Source: Leptospira ellinghausenii (GTDB taxonomy: Bacteria > Spirochaetota > Leptospiria > Leptospirales > Leptospiraceae). Taken from it: a stretch of 64,000 nt of DNA. Below are positions 47,533-57,380 of the stretch, piece after piece. Both the position numbers and the translations under genes were made by a program. The notes beneath the pieces were generated by a model. The model saw nothing but the letters and a program-made list of their open reading frames with translations, had not been told where the DNA came from and made no database searches. The stretch is from NCBI RefSeq assembly GCF_003114815.1, contig NZ_BFAZ01000009.1, positions 496,001 to 560,000 on the forward strand, in the 5' to 3' direction. The first letter of the stretch is position 1; each line of letters opens with the position of its first letter.

Positions 47533-48411
47533 CTAAAGTCGATTGGTAAGAGAATCAAGTCTGTTTTTACGCATCAGTTCTGATCCAAGACCAAATTTTT
47601 TGACTGATTCCAAATTGACCCGGCCTGTATATTTATCCTCATAATTGGACAAATGGTTCACAAAATCTTGGTCCAAACCTGCGAGGTATCTTGTTTCAGG
47701 AAAAAACAAATATCCTTTTGCACGTCTTGGAGTGAATGGAAATTGGATGAGAGTCAGATAATATTCCCAAGAGTTTTTTTCGGGAGGAATTGATTTCTCA
47801 AATGCACGCACTCCTCTTTTGACGTGTTTCACTTCATCTTCAAAGATAGTGAGCATGATTTCGGAAGTTTTTAAATCTCCGAAATAGGAGAATACTTTTG
47901 CATACACTTGCGAATAATCTAAGTTAGCTCCTTCAAAAGACAATGACATAACTGCTGAAAATGACTCTAAGGTGTGAAACTGTTCTAGTTGTTTCCAAAA
48001 AATATAATTTAACGGGATATCTCCAAATTGAACTCCAAAATCATTCATCCTGTTTATGTACAATTTAAGATGGGTTTGTTCTTCTTCTATCGTTTTCACC
48101 CATCCATTTCGGATGGATTTTGGAGCGTTTGGAAATGCTAAAATTGCCCAGGCAAACAGTTCGATTGCCATGAGCTCATGGTTTGCAAAATGATGTAGAG
48201 TAAGTCCTTTATTGGATTCTAAATTTAAATGTTCAAGTCGTGGAATTTTCACTTTTTTATCAGAAAACTGAATCAAATGACTTCTTCCAGGTTTTTGAAT
48301 GCGAAGGGGTTTATCGTCTATTTCTTCATCCCAATGTTTTGCAGGAGTAAATAATTTATCTTCCAAATTTGGAGCAAGTAACAGATGTTTTGCGTATTCG
48401 GAAAGTTTCAT
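47533..48411 (-). CDS. DUF455 ferritin-like protein
   Basis: The product is 292 residues. HHFANHELMAIELFAWAIL, IEEEQTHLKLYINRMNDFG and MLTIFEDEVKHVKRGVRAF carry the Glu/His pairs of a ferritin-like di-iron helical bundle and fit DUF455. The family is related to MiaE-type hydroxylases and other di-iron enzymes; its substrate is unknown. It begins an operon with a cytochrome c and a porin and is divergent from the ATL gene. Confidence 0.82.
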   Translation of the reverse strand: MKLSEYAKHLLLAPNLEDKLFTPAKHWDEEIDDKPLRIQKPGRSHLIQFSDKKVKIPRLEHLNLESNKGLTLHHFANHELMAIELFAWAILAFPNAPKSIRNGWVKTIEEEQTHLKLYINRMNDFGVQFGDIPLNYIFWKQLEQFHTLESFSAVMSLSFEGANLDYSQVYAKVFSYFGDLKTSEIMLTIFEDEVKHVKRGVRAFEKSIPPEKNSWEYYLTLIQFPFTPRRAKGYLFFPETRYLAGLDQDFVNHLSNYEDKYTGRVNLESVKKFGLGSELMRKNRLDSLTNRL

Positions 48412-48475
48412 ACAATGATACTAAGAAAAGGGATTTACAAAAATCCATTTTCATTGATAGATAAATCCAAATTCA

Positions 48476-48814
48476 ATGACCACTTCCAATTCGAAAAGTC
48501 CGAATTTTTACGAATCCGTTTATAACATCGTAAAAAAAATACCTAAGGGAAAAGTGACTACGTATGGACATATCGCGTTATTACTGGGTAACCCAAGAGC
48601 AGCCAGGGCCGTTGGGTATGCATTGAATTCACTCAAAAAAGATAGGGAGTCAAAAATTCCATGGCAACGAGTGATCAACCGCCAAGGGAGGATTTCTTTT
48701 AAAGGAGATAGTTTTCGCGCGGATTTACAAAAAAAAATCTTACAAACAGAAGGTGTTTTCTTTGATTTAGGTGGTGATCAATTGGATTTTGGCAAGTACG
48801 GATGGTTTCCATAA
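48476..48814 (+). CDS. Alkyltransferase-like protein (ATL)
   Basis: The product is 112 residues. [29 protein letters not shown] is the DNA-binding wing and Arg-finger helix of the O6-alkylguanine alkyltransferase fold. The active-site motif reads PWQRVIN where functional MGMT has PCHRV, so the acceptor Cys is Trp. That is the ATL signature: the protein binds O6-alkylguanine without repairing it and flags it for nucleotide excision repair. The thiD gene begins 1 base after its stop, making an atypical operon. Confidence 0.9.
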   Translation: MTTSNSKSPNFYESVYNIVKKIPKGKVTTYGHIALLLGNPRAARAVGYALNSLKKDRESKIPWQRVINRQGRISFKGDSFRADLQKKILQTEGVFFDLGGDQLDFGKYGWFP

Positions 48815-48815
48815 A

Positions 48816-49616
48816 ATGAAAAAAGATTTCCCAATCACACTAACGATCGCCGGTTCGGATTCGGGTGGTGGCGCAGGAGTCCAAGCCGATCTCAAAACGT
48901 TTTCATCCTTAGCGACATTTGGAACCACCGTATTCACTTGTTTAACAGCACAAAATCCTGATGGGGTTTCTGGGATTTATGAAATCTCACCTGATTTTGT
49001 TTCTTCCCAACTACAAGCTGTTTCCAATTATTTCCCGATCAAATCTGCCAAAACAGGAATGTTATATTCTAAGGACATCATCAAAGCCGTTGCGGCATTC
49101 TTTTACGAAAACCCAGACATACAATTGGTTTTGGATCCTGTCATGGTGGCAACTAGTGGTGCCAAACTACTCAAGGATGATGCAATTCAATCTCTCATTG
49201 AAGATTTAATTCCATTATCGAAATTAATCACACCTAACCTAGACGAAGCCTCGCTTTTGTTAGGTGAGACAATCAACCAGTATGATCAATTAGTGCCAAT
49301 GGCTAAAAAATTATACAAAAAATTCAATGTGCCAGTTTTACTAAAAGGCGGTCATTTGCCAAATGCTATCGAAGCAATTGATGTTTTATTTGATGGAAAT
49401 TCCGTTTACGAATTTTCAAAAACCTTTCTCAAAGACAAACATACTCACGGAACTGGATGCACTTATTCGGCAGCGATCACTGCCTTCTTAGCGCATGGTA
49501 AAAATTTAGCAGAAGCTGTTGGGTCCGCTAAAGAATACTTACACTTAACATTGGAAGATGATATTGTTACAGGACCTATCCATCATTTAAATCACTTCCC
49601 GGAACCAAGTAACTAA
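48816..49616 (+). CDS. thiD: Hydroxymethylpyrimidine/phosphomethylpyrimidine kinase
   Basis: The ATG at 48816 (266 residues) sits right after the ATL stop. [50 protein letters not shown] and [18 protein letters not shown] are the ribokinase-fold motifs of ThiD, which phosphorylates HMP and HMP-P in thiamine synthesis. The final motif provides the anion hole and catalytic region. A TPP riboswitch was not seen upstream. Confidence 0.93.
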   Translation: MKKDFPITLTIAGSDSGGGAGVQADLKTFSSLATFGTTVFTCLTAQNPDGVSGIYEISPDFVSSQLQAVSNYFPIKSAKTGMLYSKDIIKAVAAFFYENPDIQLVLDPVMVATSGAKLLKDDAIQSLIEDLIPLSKLITPNLDEASLLLGETINQYDQLVPMAKKLYKKFNVPVLLKGGHLPNAIEAIDVLFDGNSVYEFSKTFLKDKHTHGTGCTYSAAITAFLAHGKNLAEAVGSAKEYLHLTLEDDIVTGPIHHLNHFPEPSN

Positions 49617-49620
49617 TCGA

Positions 49621-49665
49621 CTCAATATATAATTAATACTCGATATTGAGTTCTTTGATTTTTTT
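49621..49665 (+). terminator. Terminator of the ATL-thiD operon
   Basis: CTCAATAT (49621-49628), a 14-base loop, ATATTGAG (49643-49650), then a T-rich tract TTCTTTGATTTTTTT. The stem overlaps the 3' end of the convergent sigma-54 activator gene. Confidence 0.5.
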
Positions 49666-51750
49666 ATCCAATGTGTTACGATTAATGCCTAAAAATTTTG
49701 CAACTCTCGTTTTGGTGTAACGAAACTTTTTCATCGCATATTGGATCAAACGAGACTCAACTTCACTCACAACGATTTCCATAGCTCGCCCATCCAATCC
49801 ATCCAGTTGCCCTGAGGTCAATCGACCAGATCCTAAATCCAATGGTTCCATTCCGGAAACTGATTCTACGTGATTTGTATTGGATACTTCTACTGTACTT
49901 TCAGGCAACTCTTCCATGTTCGAAAGAATATCAGAAAAATCTTCTTCATTCAATATCTCGTCTTGGGCAAGAACAACAGCACGTTCAATTACATTCTCTA
50001 ATTCTCTAACATTCCCTGGCCATCTGTATTTAAGTAACAGTCGGGATGCTTCTCGTGAGATTCCTTTGATCGCTTTATTATTATCTTTTGTGTATTTTTC
50101 TAAAAAGTGATTCATTAAAAGTGGAATGTCCTCAACTCGATCACGAAGTGGTGGTGTATTGATTTTGACAACATTCAAACGATAAAACAAATCTGCTCTG
50201 AATTTTTTTTCAGCAACTAACTGTTCTAATTCGGCATTTGTTGCAGCAATGATCCTTACATCTACTTTTTTAGCCTTGGTTGATCCAATGGCTTCAATCT
50301 CACGTTCCTGTAAAACACGCAGTAACTTCGATTGTAAATTTAAATCCATTTCACCTATTTCGTCTAAGAAAATTGTACCTGTATCTGCAAGTTCAAACTT
50401 TCCTTTTTTATCGGTCACAGCTCCAGTAAAAGATCCCTTTTTGTGTCCAAACAATTCACTTTCGAGTAAATTTTCAGGAATTGCTGCACAATTGATTTTG
50501 ATGAATGGATTTTCTGAACGAGAACTATTGTAATGAATTGCATTCGCAATCATTTCCTTTCCAGTTCCAGATTCTCCAGTAATGAGAACAGAAGCTCTTG
50601 AATCAGCAACTAGTTGGATTTTTTCAAACATCTTCTCCATACTTGCAGCTTTTCCAATGAGTGATCCAAATTTATATTTATTTTTGAGTTCTCTCTTTAA
50701 TTGGATGTTCTCTCGAGAAATTTCCTTTTTGGCTTCTTCCACAAGATTTTGAATTTTAATCGATTGTGAAATGATTGATGCAACAACTTGCAAAAAATCT
50801 AAAAAAGATTTTAAATCAGTATGTTTATTTTGGACAATAAAAGCATTCACTACTCCGAGTGTAGTTTGTTCACTTAATATTGGCGCGCACAATAAACTTA
50901 CGTTATGTGGGTCATGTTTAAAATGAGATAAATAACCAACTCGGTTTAAAAAATCAGGATGTGATGCAACCGATTCAATAATGATTGGTTCCCCTGACTC
51001 ATATACTTTTCCTGTGATACCTTCACCAGGTTGGTAGGTACCTTTTTCAATTTCTTCGGGAGATAAACCTGATGCAGCTACAATGCGTAATAAGGCTTCT
51101 TCTTTATTGAATAAGACAATACTACCCTTTTCCAAACGAAGTGATTTCTCCATTGTCACCATGATGGAATCAAACACTTCATTTTGGTCTAATGTGGAAC
51201 TGACAACCTTAGAAATTTCGATGAGAGTTGCTTGGATTTTTGTTCGTTGTTCTAGGGAACGAATGGTTTGTAAGTTTTTAAAGATCTGACCCGCTTGGTT
51301 TGCAAGGACACTTACAATCTCCAACATATCCGGTGTAAATGCATTCAATCGATTGGAATCGAGTGAGATCACACCAATGATATCATCTTCTACAATCATG
51401 GGAGCCACTAGTTCTGACTTGATTTCCTCTTTGACCTGAATGTAATCCGGATCTTTGGAAACATCATTAACCAATTTTGCTTTTCCAGTGGAAGCAGCCA
51501 TCCCCGTAATCCCTTGGCCAATCTTCAATTTGGTTTCCCTGAGTAATTGTTGGTTCATACCGCGAGAGGTAACAGCATCAAGGACACTCTGTTTCTCATC
51601 GATGAGCATGAGAGACCCCGATTCTACCCCACAGATTTGAATGCAACGGTCCAAAATGAGTTCCAGAAGGCCATCGGGGTCCTGGGTGGAATTCATTGCC
51701 GTAGCTACTTCGTGGATGGATTGGATGGGATTGAATTTTTTCGCGCTCAT
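49633..51750 (-). CDS. Sigma-54-dependent activator with two GAF domains
   Basis: The product is 705 residues. Two GAF domains (about 15-160 and 180-335) precede a sigma-54 interaction AAA domain (about 365-595): Walker [21 protein letters not shown] loop (canonical GAFTGA with Ser), Walker [13 protein letters not shown], and an arginine-finger region [18 protein letters not shown] Fis-type helix-turn-helix ends the protein ([21 protein letters not shown]). It has no receiver domain, so it responds to a small ligand bound by the GAF domains rather than to phosphorylation. Its targets are unknown. Confidence 0.93.
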   Translation of the reverse strand: MSAKKFNPIQSIHEVATAMNSTQDPDGLLELILDRCIQICGVESGSLMLIDEKQSVLDAVTSRGMNQQLLRETKLKIGQGITGMAASTGKAKLVNDVSKDPDYIQVKEEIKSELVAPMIVEDDIIGVISLDSNRLNAFTPDMLEIVSVLANQAGQIFKNLQTIRSLEQRTKIQATLIEISKVVSSTLDQNEVFDSIMVTMEKSLRLEKGSIVLFNKEEALLRIVAASGLSPEEIEKGTYQPGEGITGKVYESGEPIIIESVASHPDFLNRVGYLSHFKHDPHNVSLLCAPILSEQTTLGVVNAFIVQNKHTDLKSFLDFLQVVASIISQSIKIQNLVEEAKKEISRENIQLKRELKNKYKFGSLIGKAASMEKMFEKIQLVADSRASVLITGESGTGKEMIANAIHYNSSRSENPFIKINCAAIPENLLESELFGHKKGSFTGAVTDKKGKFELADTGTIFLDEIGEMDLNLQSKLLRVLQEREIEAIGSTKAKKVDVRIIAATNAELEQLVAEKKFRADLFYRLNVVKINTPPLRDRVEDIPLLMNHFLEKYTKDNNKAIKGISREASRLLLKYRWPGNVRELENVIERAVVLAQDEILNEEDFSDILSNMEELPESTVEVSNTNHVESVSGMEPLDLGSGRLTSGQLDGLDGRAMEIVVSEVESRLIQYAMKKFRYTKTRVAKFLGINRNTLDKKIKELNIEY

Positions 51751-51998
51751 AGGTTTTGCTCTTTGTTATTACGGATTGCTGGAAAGGAACACAGATTCAA
51801 TTTGCTTATTTTATCATCACAATGTACGGTAAGCAAACAATTAAACGATTTTTTCAACATTTCACTTGCCTTCCTTTCGATTTCAGCAGAAAAAACAACA
51901 TTTGCTTATAGATTAAGCACAAATCGTACCAGGTTTCTTGGATCGACACGAAATTCTTGTAGCAGACGAAAAAAGAAATCGGATACCCTGGCTCTGTG

Positions 51999-53927
51999 AT
52001 GAACGAGGAATCGGATTTTGAAAGGATCTGTCTGTTATGCGCCGAACCTCGGGTTCCCAGTGGACTCACCCAAAGAGGCCGTTTTTTTTGCCAAACATGC
52101 CAAAGGGAATGGATCTTAGAAAAAAGGAAAATCCCTCGTGTTGGAAAAAATGTTCTCAATTCTGAAGAAAAAACAGAATTCCTTTTAGAAAACCTTTCCC
52201 TCTTTAATTCATCACTTGGTTTAGAAGACCTAATGTTTCGATTTAGTGAATTGATCGCAGATCGATTAAAAAAAGATAAAATCGCAATATTTATCACCAA
52301 TCTAGAGTTAGGTGAAATTAAATTAGCACATTATTACTCAAAACAGAAATACTTACAAAGAGCTATCAAACGTTTTACCCTAGATTATGATTTGAGTTAT
52401 GGAATCCTAGTAGAAGCAATGGCGAATCGTGAGCCATGTTTTTATAAGTTCAGTGACCAAACTCATCCTTTTTATTCCTTTTATTCAAAACTTACAGGAA
52501 CAAAGTCGCAATTAGTATTACCAATCTTATATGCAAATATAGCTGTTGGGATGATTACAATTGACTACGATGAAGAGGATCCAACCGAATACATCGAAGA
52601 TGAGGAAATACTAAAAATTATTGTCGGACAATTTGCCGTATCTCTCAGAAATTCTCTTTTATTCTCCAAATCAAAAAATCAGTCAAAACATTTCAGAAGT
52701 TTACATACAGCTGCTCTTACACTAAGCCAACTGTATTTAAACAATCATAATGAAATGATACGTATGATCCTACTCACCTTGTCTGGGATTGTAGACTCTT
52801 CTATTTCCTGTTTAATTGAATTTCCAATTGATAGTGCTAAGGTTAAAGTATTTAAAGTCTATCGAGATCTGGATAATTATGAATTAAAAACTCATACAGA
52901 ATCCATTGAATCAAAAGAATTAAATTCAATTTTACAAACAAAAGAAATTATGACAATTGATCCTATTAAGATTCCAATCTTAGAAACATTAGGTATCGTT
53001 GGGAAAGAATCAATGATTGTTCCAGTCAAATTAGAAAATGGAACCATCTGTATTTTCATATTAGCAAAACAAGATAGTAGATTTCCAAATGAAGAGATCG
53101 AAGCCTTAAATGCATTTGTTTCCCTTGCTCGAATCACAATGGAAAATTCCAATTTGTACCAAAACCTTTCGAACAAAGAAAGATTGGAAAAAGAAATTGA
53201 AATCGCAAAAGAAATCCAAAGTAATCTTTTGCCCAGAAATACTCCTGAAGCGGAAGGTTTTTCCTTTGGTGGATTCATGGTTCCTGCTCGTGGTATTGGT
53301 GGTGATTATTACGATTTTATCCTTTCACCGAATCGAAATGAATTATTTGTGTGTATCGGAGACGTGAGTGGTAAAGGTGTTGCTGCAGGCCTTGTGATGG
53401 CGACTGTCCGAACCATATTACATTCGCTTGTGAGAGTCAAAGATTCACCTTGGGAAATTTTAAACGATATTAACAATTATCTCTATTCTAGTTATAAAGA
53501 AGCTATTACACCTAGATTTATGAGTATGATTTTGATTCGTTGGAATTTGGTGACCGATGAAGTTGATGTGTCTGGTGCAGGTCATGGAAATTTTTACCAT
53601 TACCATGTGAACCAAAAGTCTTTACAATCAATTGAAACAGGTGGAGTCATTTTAGGAATTAGCCCCGATATTTCAAAATTCAAAAATGAATCTAAATTAC
53701 AATTCCATGCAGGAGATACAATTTTACTTTTTACAGATGGGGTAACGGAAGCACTCAATGCATCGGAAAAACAATACGGTGAACCGAGTCTAGAAAAAAG
53801 TTTCCTTTCAAATATAGAATTAGAACCAAAAAAGATACTGGAGAATATCTATTTGGATTTAAAAGAATTTGTCAAAGAACAGGAACAACACGATGATATC
53901 ACTATGGTGGCTGTGAGAAAAATATGA
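51999..53927 (+). CDS. Zinc-ribbon, GAF and SpoIIE-type phosphatase protein (RsbU-like)
   Basis: The ATG at 51999 is chosen; a GTG lies one codon upstream. The product is 642 residues. Residues 1-45 have two CxxC pairs (RICLLCAEPR, RFFCQTCQREW), a zinc ribbon. GAF-like domains cover about 60-205 and 230-380. A linker helix KEIEIAKEIQSNLLPR leads into the PP2C domain with GIGGDYYDFI, IGDVSGKGVAAGLVMATV, TDGVTEALN and HDDITMVAV. All metal ligands are intact. It probably dephosphorylates an anti-sigma antagonist. The stop overlaps the tilS start (ATGA). Confidence 0.88.
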   Translation: MNEESDFERICLLCAEPRVPSGLTQRGRFFCQTCQREWILEKRKIPRVGKNVLNSEEKTEFLLENLSLFNSSLGLEDLMFRFSELIADRLKKDKIAIFITNLELGEIKLAHYYSKQKYLQRAIKRFTLDYDLSYGILVEAMANREPCFYKFSDQTHPFYSFYSKLTGTKSQLVLPILYANIAVGMITIDYDEEDPTEYIEDEEILKIIVGQFAVSLRNSLLFSKSKNQSKHFRSLHTAALTLSQLYLNNHNEMIRMILLTLSGIVDSSISCLIEFPIDSAKVKVFKVYRDLDNYELKTHTESIESKELNSILQTKEIMTIDPIKIPILETLGIVGKESMIVPVKLENGTICIFILAKQDSRFPNEEIEALNAFVSLARITMENSNLYQNLSNKERLEKEIEIAKEIQSNLLPRNTPEAEGFSFGGFMVPARGIGGDYYDFILSPNRNELFVCIGDVSGKGVAAGLVMATVRTILHSLVRVKDSPWEILNDINNYLYSSYKEAITPRFMSMILIRWNLVTDEVDVSGAGHGNFYHYHVNQKSLQSIETGGVILGISPDISKFKNESKLQFHAGDTILLFTDGVTEALNASEKQYGEPSLEKSFLSNIELEPKKILENIYLDLKEFVKEQEQHDDITMVAVRKI

Positions 53928-55224
53928 ACCTAGAAATTCCGGTCTCCATTTCCACCCATTTTGAATCAATGCTCAAACGAATGGGTAACAATCTTCCAAA
54001 TCATTGGGTTTCAAACAAAACTAGATTTTTACTTTCCTATTCTGGTGGAAAAGACTCCAGTATCCTTCTCTTATTTCTTAAATACCTAAAAGACAAATAC
54101 AAAATCGAAACTCCTCATCTGTTTTATCTCTCACATGGAATCAGAGAAATCCAGGATGAAGAAAACGAAATGTTAGTTTATTTAGAAAACTTTGGTTTTC
54201 CATTTTCGTTTGTAAAAAAAAAATCCCAAATCTCGCCTTAAAACTAAAAAAAGGACTCGAAGAAACTGGTAGATTAGTCCGCTACCATGAACTTAAAAAA
54301 ATTTCGCGCACAAACCCTTCAGTAATTCTTACAGGTCACCATTGCAAAGATTACACCGAATCTATTTTCTTACACCTAACAAGAGGTGGTGGGAAAAAAT
54401 CATTTTATACACTTCCTCCATTTGATGGCGAACGATTTTTACCATTAGTATTCCTAGAAGACCAAGAACTAAGGGATCTTTATGAATATGTTTCAACTCA
54501 TATGCGAATTTTTGAAGATGAATCAAATTCAGACCCCATTTACAAACGAAATCGAATCCGAATGGAATTGTTACCCATTCTCGAACGAGAGAAATGGAAT
54601 TTCCATAAAACATATTGGAATTTCCATGATCGAACACAACTCAATATCCAATTTGATGGTATAATGAGCCCAAACCAAACGATATCTCCCAAAATGTTTC
54701 GGATCCCACATGAAACATGGATGAGTTTAAATTTATCTGCAAAAAAAGAATTAATCGACTTTCATTTAAAGCTGATGGGAATGTATCCACTTTATAAATC
54801 TGGATTTGAAAATTTTCATCTACAATCCGAAGGGGAAAGAGCATTTTTAGAAAACAAAAATTGTTATTTATACAAATCAAAGTTTGGTGATCTTTTTATC
54901 ATTGATAAAAAGTCTTCCGCATTTAAAAAAGCAATCTCTTATCGTGAAGGAAACCAACTTACGATTGAATGGAATCAAAACCAATTTAGAATCAAAGACC
55001 CTGAAGAAAGGTATTCACTTGGATCATGGCATCATGGGCAAAAAATTCAAATTCGCTCAGGAAACAAGGAAATTTCGGAATGTATGCGGGAGAATGGTAT
55101 TCCATTTTTCCTTAGAACTTTTATTCCCATCCTTTATTTTGAAAATGAACCGATTCAAATTTTATTTTCGCTCTTCTCCAAAAACGAAAAGAATTATCCC
55201 AAACGAATCTATTTGGAAAGGTGA
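53924..55224 (+). CDS. tilS: tRNA(Ile)-lysidine synthetase, interrupted by a frameshift at an A10 tract
   Basis: The first frame (53924-54241, 105 residues) has the PP-loop SYSGGKDSSILLLFLKY and LSHGIR, but stops early at 54239-54241. After the run of ten A at 54214-54223 the -1 frame continues without stop to 55224, reading PNLALKLKKGLEETGRLVRY, ILTGHHCKDYTESIFLHLTR and the C-terminal domain. One extra A (or two fewer) in the run restores a single 434-residue protein of normal TilS length. TilS makes lysidine at C34 of tRNA-Ile(CAU) and is essential in most bacteria, so a slippage site or sequencing error is more likely than gene loss. engB follows 5 bases later. Confidence 0.85.
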
Positions 55225-55229
55225 TCTAG

Positions 55230-55871
55230 ATGCACAAATATTCCAAAGAAATTCCTTTTCCTGAAACCAAATTTTTCACTTCTATTGCCAAATTGGAAGA
55301 AAAGGAAGATTTAGACTCGGTTCAATCCATTGCATTTATGGGAAGATCCAACTCTGGAAAATCTAGTTTGCTCAATGCGTTATCCAATCATAGAGGTCTT
55401 GCAAAAGTATCAAAAACTCCTGGAAAAACAAAACTAATCAACATTTTCAGAACCAAAGTTGGCTTTAATTTGATCGACTTACCAGGATTTGGTTATTCGA
55501 AAGCATCTCACAAAGAACATAAAGATATGATGAATCTTTTAGAAGGATTTCTCAATTCATGGAAACAACTTAAAGTTTTATTTATACTATGTGATTCCCA
55601 AAGGGAGTTCCCAGAAGAGGAGTTGTCTACAATCGAAGTAGCAATGGAAAAAAAAATTAAACCCGTTGTGATCAGAACGAAAATTGATAAATTAAATCAA
55701 AGTGGACAACACAAAGTGCGAACAGAAATGGAAGATGCTATGAATGAGATAGGAGTTCCGTTTCGAGTATTTTATATTTCTGCAACAACGGGAAGAGGAA
55801 TAGGAGAATTACGAGAATTTATATTAGAAACACTTGGAATTCAAACGAAGGTATCCAAAGTGGAACCGTAA
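55230..55871 (+). CDS. engB: Ribosome-biogenesis GTPase EngB (YsxC/YihA)
   Basis: The product is 213 residues. G1 is FMGRSNSGKSSLLNAL, G2 around SKTPGKTKLINIF, G3 DLPGFGYSKAS, G4 RTKIDKLNQ and G5 YISATTGRGI. It assists late 50S ribosomal assembly. The 3' end overlaps the convergent HExxH protein gene by 31 bases. The start follows the tilS stop with AAAGG at a normal distance. Confidence 0.95.
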   Translation: MHKYSKEIPFPETKFFTSIAKLEEKEDLDSVQSIAFMGRSNSGKSSLLNALSNHRGLAKVSKTPGKTKLINIFRTKVGFNLIDLPGFGYSKASHKEHKDMMNLLEGFLNSWKQLKVLFILCDSQREFPEEELSTIEVAMEKKIKPVVIRTKIDKLNQSGQHKVRTEMEDAMNEIGVPFRVFYISATTGRGIGELREFILETLGIQTKVSKVEP

Positions 55872-56560
55872 TTTGAATCCATTTTATAATTGAGCATTCC
55901 AAATACATTAGAGGCCATCATCTTACGAAAATCAGTAAGTAGTGCAAAGGTTTCTTTTAACTGTTCTTTGATTCGAAGCAAACGGACTTCTTCTTCTAAT
56001 CGTTTTTTTTCAGATTCCAATTCTTTTTGACGTTCTGTCGAAGTTATATCAGAAGTTTTTTTACTCTTTTCAGATTCTAAACGAGTTTCCAATTCTTTGA
56101 TTTTTGATTCTAAGTTTTTTTCATAACTTCGTTTTTGGATTTCTTTTGGATTATTTCGATCAACTTGATCAGAAGATTTTTCTTTTGTCTTTTTCTCTTC
56201 TTCTGCTTTTTGTTGGAACAAATCTTGTACAGATTTCCCATCTGAATATGGTTGTAAACTTGGATCGTCTTCTTGTTTGGAATTTGGTTTTGTCACAGCA
56301 TGTGTTTCACCACTGACAGCAACCATTCGACCATCTCGAAGTTCATAATTGATTTTGACTTGAACTGATTGAATTTCTCTTCCTTCTCGGAAGGCTTCAT
56401 TCTTAAATTCTTGGGCGTGTCCTAATTCATGCGAAATGACATGTAAGGCAGACATTGTTTCAGGAGCACTTTCTAATTGGCCATGACCGACATAGTTCAC
56501 CCTTCGATCTCTTAGGAGATCTACATTCATTCGGCTGAATGTGGATTCTTCTATTCTCAT
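55841..56560 (-). CDS. HExxH protein, SprA-related putative metalloprotease
   Basis: The product is 239 residues with no signal peptide. VISHELGHAQEFKNEAFREG carries HExxH, and IQSVQVKINYELRDGRMVAVSGETHAV resembles the SprA-related/CJM1_0395 putative metalloprotease family. The C-terminal half is a coiled coil (SYEKNLESKIKELETRLESE, LESEKKRLEEEVRLLRIKEQ) and lacks any known domain. It overlaps engB on the other strand by 31 bases. The peptidase assignment is a resemblance, not proof. Confidence 0.65.
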   Translation of the reverse strand: MRIEESTFSRMNVDLLRDRRVNYVGHGQLESAPETMSALHVISHELGHAQEFKNEAFREGREIQSVQVKINYELRDGRMVAVSGETHAVTKPNSKQEDDPSLQPYSDGKSVQDLFQQKAEEEKKTKEKSSDQVDRNNPKEIQKRSYEKNLESKIKELETRLESEKSKKTSDITSTERQKELESEKKRLEEEVRLLRIKEQLKETFALLTDFRKMMASNVFGMLNYKMDSNYGSTLDTFV

Positions 56561-56635
56561 GAAAACCTAACCACCTAATGGGTACTTCGGTCTGAATGGA
56601 TAAAAGTTTAATATGAAATTGATTTTTTGAAAAGT

Positions 56636-56665
56636 AAAAACTCTCCTAAAATTAGGAGAGTTTTT
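56636..56665 (-). terminator. Intrinsic terminator after the DUF1566 lipoprotein gene
   Basis: AAAAACTCTCCTAA (56636-56649) and TTAGGAGAGTTTTT (56652-56665) are perfect complements, so the stem with flanking A/T tracts works as a terminator in either direction. It lies 16 bases beyond the DUF1566 stop. Confidence 0.8.
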
Positions 56666-56680
56666 GAATGGTTTGAGAAA

Positions 56681-57364
56681 TTAAGGACCCTGTCTCACAC
56701 AACGGACATAATTCCTTTGTGTTTTTACGACGGAACGTTGGACTCCATAGGATTGACGGTCAAACGAAATTGCAAACGCAGTTTCACCTGGTAAATCGTC
56801 TTGGTTAGACCAAGCAGTCCAATAATCTTCCTCTTGGGTGGATGGAAAAAATTGTAAAGTTGCTGCACGTCCAGGAATCACCAATCGTTGGTATTCAATG
56901 GGAGTTGGAACTCGCCAAGTATGCCCTAAAAAGTTACTATTTTGGCATGCTGCATACAACTCACTTGTTCCTTGGATACTGATGGATGAAAATCCTTGGA
57001 TCACTTGAGGGAAGTTGATCGAATTACAAGCATGCGTTTTGGAATCACAAAACGCAACTTGGATTGCACCAGCTCGACTGGAATCATAAGGGTTGTAAAT
57101 GGATCCTTGAGGAGCCCCCAAACAATCATTAAATCCCGATCGGTATATTTGACCGTGTGAACATTTTTGCCAAACCAAATTGGAAATTGCGTCTGTCACG
57201 GTTCCATTTCCATTATCACGCAAACTCTGATTTGCCAAGAGTCCTGCGAAAAGTTGGTTGGTTTCTTCTGGACTTAATCCAAAGACATCGTCTACAGGTT
57301 TCATTTCGCAGTTGATGAATAAAGAAATTGCCAAAAGAGCAAAACAGTAATGAAGTTTTTTCAT
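56681..57364 (-). CDS. DUF1566 family lipoprotein
   Basis: The ATG at 57364 is preferred (227 residues) because it gives a signal ending in FINC (Cys19) and has GGGAG upstream. The DUF1566 domain shows DNGNGTVTDAISNLVWQKCS, WRVPTPIEYQRL, YWTAWSNQDD and the ending RNYVRCVRQG. The family is frequent in Leptospira and presumed surface-exposed; its role is unknown. It starts 16 bases after the Omp85-type gene and shares its transcript. Confidence 0.87.
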   Translation of the reverse strand: MKKLHYCFALLAISLFINCEMKPVDDVFGLSPEETNQLFAGLLANQSLRDNGNGTVTDAISNLVWQKCSHGQIYRSGFNDCLGAPQGSIYNPYDSSRAGAIQVAFCDSKTHACNSINFPQVIQGFSSISIQGTSELYAACQNSNFLGHTWRVPTPIEYQRLVIPGRAATLQFFPSTQEEDYWTAWSNQDDLPGETAFAISFDRQSYGVQRSVVKTQRNYVRCVRQGP

Positions 57365-57380
57365 AATCTTAAAGTGCTCC

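Noticed and set aside
48771..48815. Upstream extension of thiD to the earlier ATG at 48771
   Set aside because: It would overlap the ATL gene by 44 bases; the ATG at 48816 begins exactly where ThiD proteins begin.
51854..52300. Minus-strand 148-codon frame overlapping the GAF/SpoIIE phosphatase start
   Set aside because: Overlaps a gene with complete PP2C motifs and a zinc ribbon; the frame has no domain.
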